Part shown: positions 6,986-8,128 of the stretch, in pieces
How the letters are laid out: each line of letters opens with the position of its first letter
How positions within the stretch are numbered: position 1 is the first letter of the stretch
Assembly (NCBI GenBank): GCA_946062035.1
Contig: CAMGTS010000049.1
Span: 1 to 8,128, forward strand
Direction: 5' to 3'
Length of the DNA stretch: 8,128 nucleotides
From: an uncultured Bacteroidales bacterium
Lineage (GTDB): Bacteria; Bacteroidota; Bacteroidia; Bacteroidales; UBA932
Program-made: the position numbers and the translations under genes
Notes under the pieces: model-generated
Database searches by the model: none
Told to the model about the DNA's origin: nothing
What the model saw: only the letters and a program-made list of their open reading frames with translations

Positions 6986-8128
6986 TTAGAATGTTACATT
7001 AAGGTTGAAACCGAATGTACGGGTAGATGGAAGAGCCGCTGTCTCAACGCCCTGACCATTGCCTGTAGAGTATGTACACTCTGGATCAAATCCCGGAAGA
7101 TTGTTGTAGATAAAGAAGAGGTTGTTACCTACAGCACTAACTTTGATGCCTCTGATAACAGTGTTTGTGAACCATCTGTCAGGAAGAGTCCAAGAAATGT
7201 TAACCTCACGGAGACGTACATTAGTCATATCATAGATGTAGTTTCCGATGTTGCCGTAGAACTGACCCCAGTAAGCTGTAGGGTTAAGTCCGACGGTATT
7301 AGGCTGACCTGTGTTAACATTCACACCCTTACCTACAATTCCCTGACCAGTAGCATAGTACTCGGCACGACCTGGAACAGTCTCCTTGGTCTGACCGTTT
7401 GCCTGGAGTCTCATCATAGACTGGAGATAGATGTCACCACCCTTACGGATATCAATCAAGAAACCGAATGAGAGGTTCTTCCATCTGAGATTAGAGCCGA
7501 CACCAGCAGTCCAATCAGGGTTCATGTTACCTGAAACTCTGAGGGTAGGGTCAACTATAAACTTACCGTCATCACCAATAAGGCGGTTACCGTTCTCGTC
7601 ATATTTGAAACCGTTAGTATAAATCTGACCATAAGGCTCGCCGACCTTTGCCATAACATAGCAGTTCTGACCCATAGGTCTTGCCAAAGTGATTGAGCTT
7701 ACACCTTCAACAAGTTCAACAACCTTTGACTTGTTCTTAGCGAAGTTCACGAAAACATCCCAGTTCCAATCCTTAGTAGCTACTGGAGTACCAGTGAGCT
7801 GAAGCTCCCAACCTTTATTATCAACACGACCAGCATTGGTATATCTGGTGCTGTAGCCTGAAGTGATTGATGAAGGCATAGAGATAATCTGGTTATAAGC
7901 ACGTTTAGTGTAGTATGTTACATCCAAGCCCAAACGGTTGTTGAAGAATCTCAAATCAGCGCCGAACTCTGTTGACTTGATGTTCTCAGGCTTAAGATCA
8001 GCGTTAGTCTTAGCGGATGGCTCGGCTACACCCATGAGTCCGCCTGCCATATTTGAAACAGTTGAGAGAACTGAACGGAGCTGATAAGGCTCTGTATCAT
8101 TACCTGCCTCAGCATAAGAAGCACGTAC
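6986..8128 (-). CDS. SusC/RagA-family TonB-dependent receptor, 5' truncated by the window edge
   Basis: This is the C-terminal 380 residues of an outer-membrane TonB-dependent transporter; family members are usually about 1000 residues, so signal peptide, carboxypeptidase-like domain, plug and most barrel strands lie beyond 8128. The frame stays open through the edge, and the first visible residues read VRASYAEAGNDTEPYQL, the conserved VRASYAxxGND strand of SusC proteins. An internal ATG at 8050 is therefore not the start. Later landmarks are NIKSTEFGADLRFFNNRLGLDVTYY split over adjacent strands, NKGWELQLTGTP, NMNPDWTAGVGSNLRWKN, DMTNVRLREVNISW and GNNLFF, with a final strand TRTFGFNLNVTF. 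The terminal phenylalanine fits the BAM-recognised end of outer-membrane barrels. It imports ligand captured by the SusD partner encoded 16 nt downstream, using TonB-ExbBD energy. No promoter or regulator is visible in the window. Confidence 0.94.
   Translation of the reverse strand, partial: VRASYAEAGNDTEPYQLRSVLSTVSNMAGGLMGVAEPSAKTNADLKPENIKSTEFGADLRFFNNRLGLDVTYYTKRAYNQIISMPSSITSGYSTRYTNAGRVDNKGWELQLTGTPVATKDWNWDVFVNFAKNKSKVVELVEGVSSITLARPMGQNCYVMAKVGEPYGQIYTNGFKYDENGNRLIGDDGKFIVDPTLRVSGNMNPDWTAGVGSNLRWKNLSFGFLIDIRKGGDIYLQSMMRLQANGQTKETVPGRAEYYATGQGIVGKGVNVNTGQPNTVGLNPTAYWGQFYGNIGNYIYDMTNVRLREVNISWTLPDRWFTNTVIRGIKVSAVGNNLFFIYNNLPGFDPECTYSTGNGQGVETAALPSTRTFGFNLNVTF

Overview
The window looks like chromosomal DNA from a Bacteroidota bacterium, most likely order Bacteroidales. 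The strongest sign is an adjacent SusC/RagA-type TonB-dependent receptor and SusD-type lipoprotein, a pair essentially confined to that phylum. Supporting signs are type II lipoprotein signal peptides, weak or absent Shine-Dalgarno sequences, and a TAnnTTTG-like -7 promoter element. I cannot name a genus from the sequence.

Left half (1-3782, + strand): a tightly packed housekeeping run. It holds the 3' part of an RsmI-like (COG0313) SAM-dependent methyltransferase, folB (dihydroneopterin aldolase), mtaB (tRNA t6A37 methylthiotransferase) and a YfcC-family multi-spanning membrane transporter. The junctions are a 3-nt gap, an 11-nt overlap and a 4-nt ATGA overlap, so one transcript with translational coupling is likely. 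Its promoter lies left of the window. The products do not form one pathway: they cover nucleic-acid methyl or methylthio modification, folate synthesis and solute transport.

Middle (3783-3945): a convergent intergenic gap. It carries nested and mutually exclusive inverted repeats that could act as a two-way transcription end or could be one copy of a REP-like dispersed palindrome.

Right half (3946-8128, - strand): a small SusCD-type nutrient-uptake locus. In transcription order it holds the C-terminal 380 residues of the SusC-like receptor (cut by the right edge), a complete SusD-like lipoprotein 16 nt downstream, a textbook intrinsic terminator, and then a separate lipoprotein resembling the GHL10 glycoside-hydrolase-like TIM-barrel family. 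The terminator and a candidate promoter suggest the hydrolase is an independent unit and not the third gene of the susCD operon. The likely scheme is that SusD captures and SusC imports a glycan or similar oligomer, with the GHL10-like protein as a candidate enzyme acting on it. Substrate and regulator are not visible here.

I found no tRNA, rRNA, CRISPR array, insertion sequence or phage gene, and no clearly new system. The most useful leads are the palindromic element at the convergent junction, the separate control of the hydrolase, and the cysteine-rich nature of that hydrolase.
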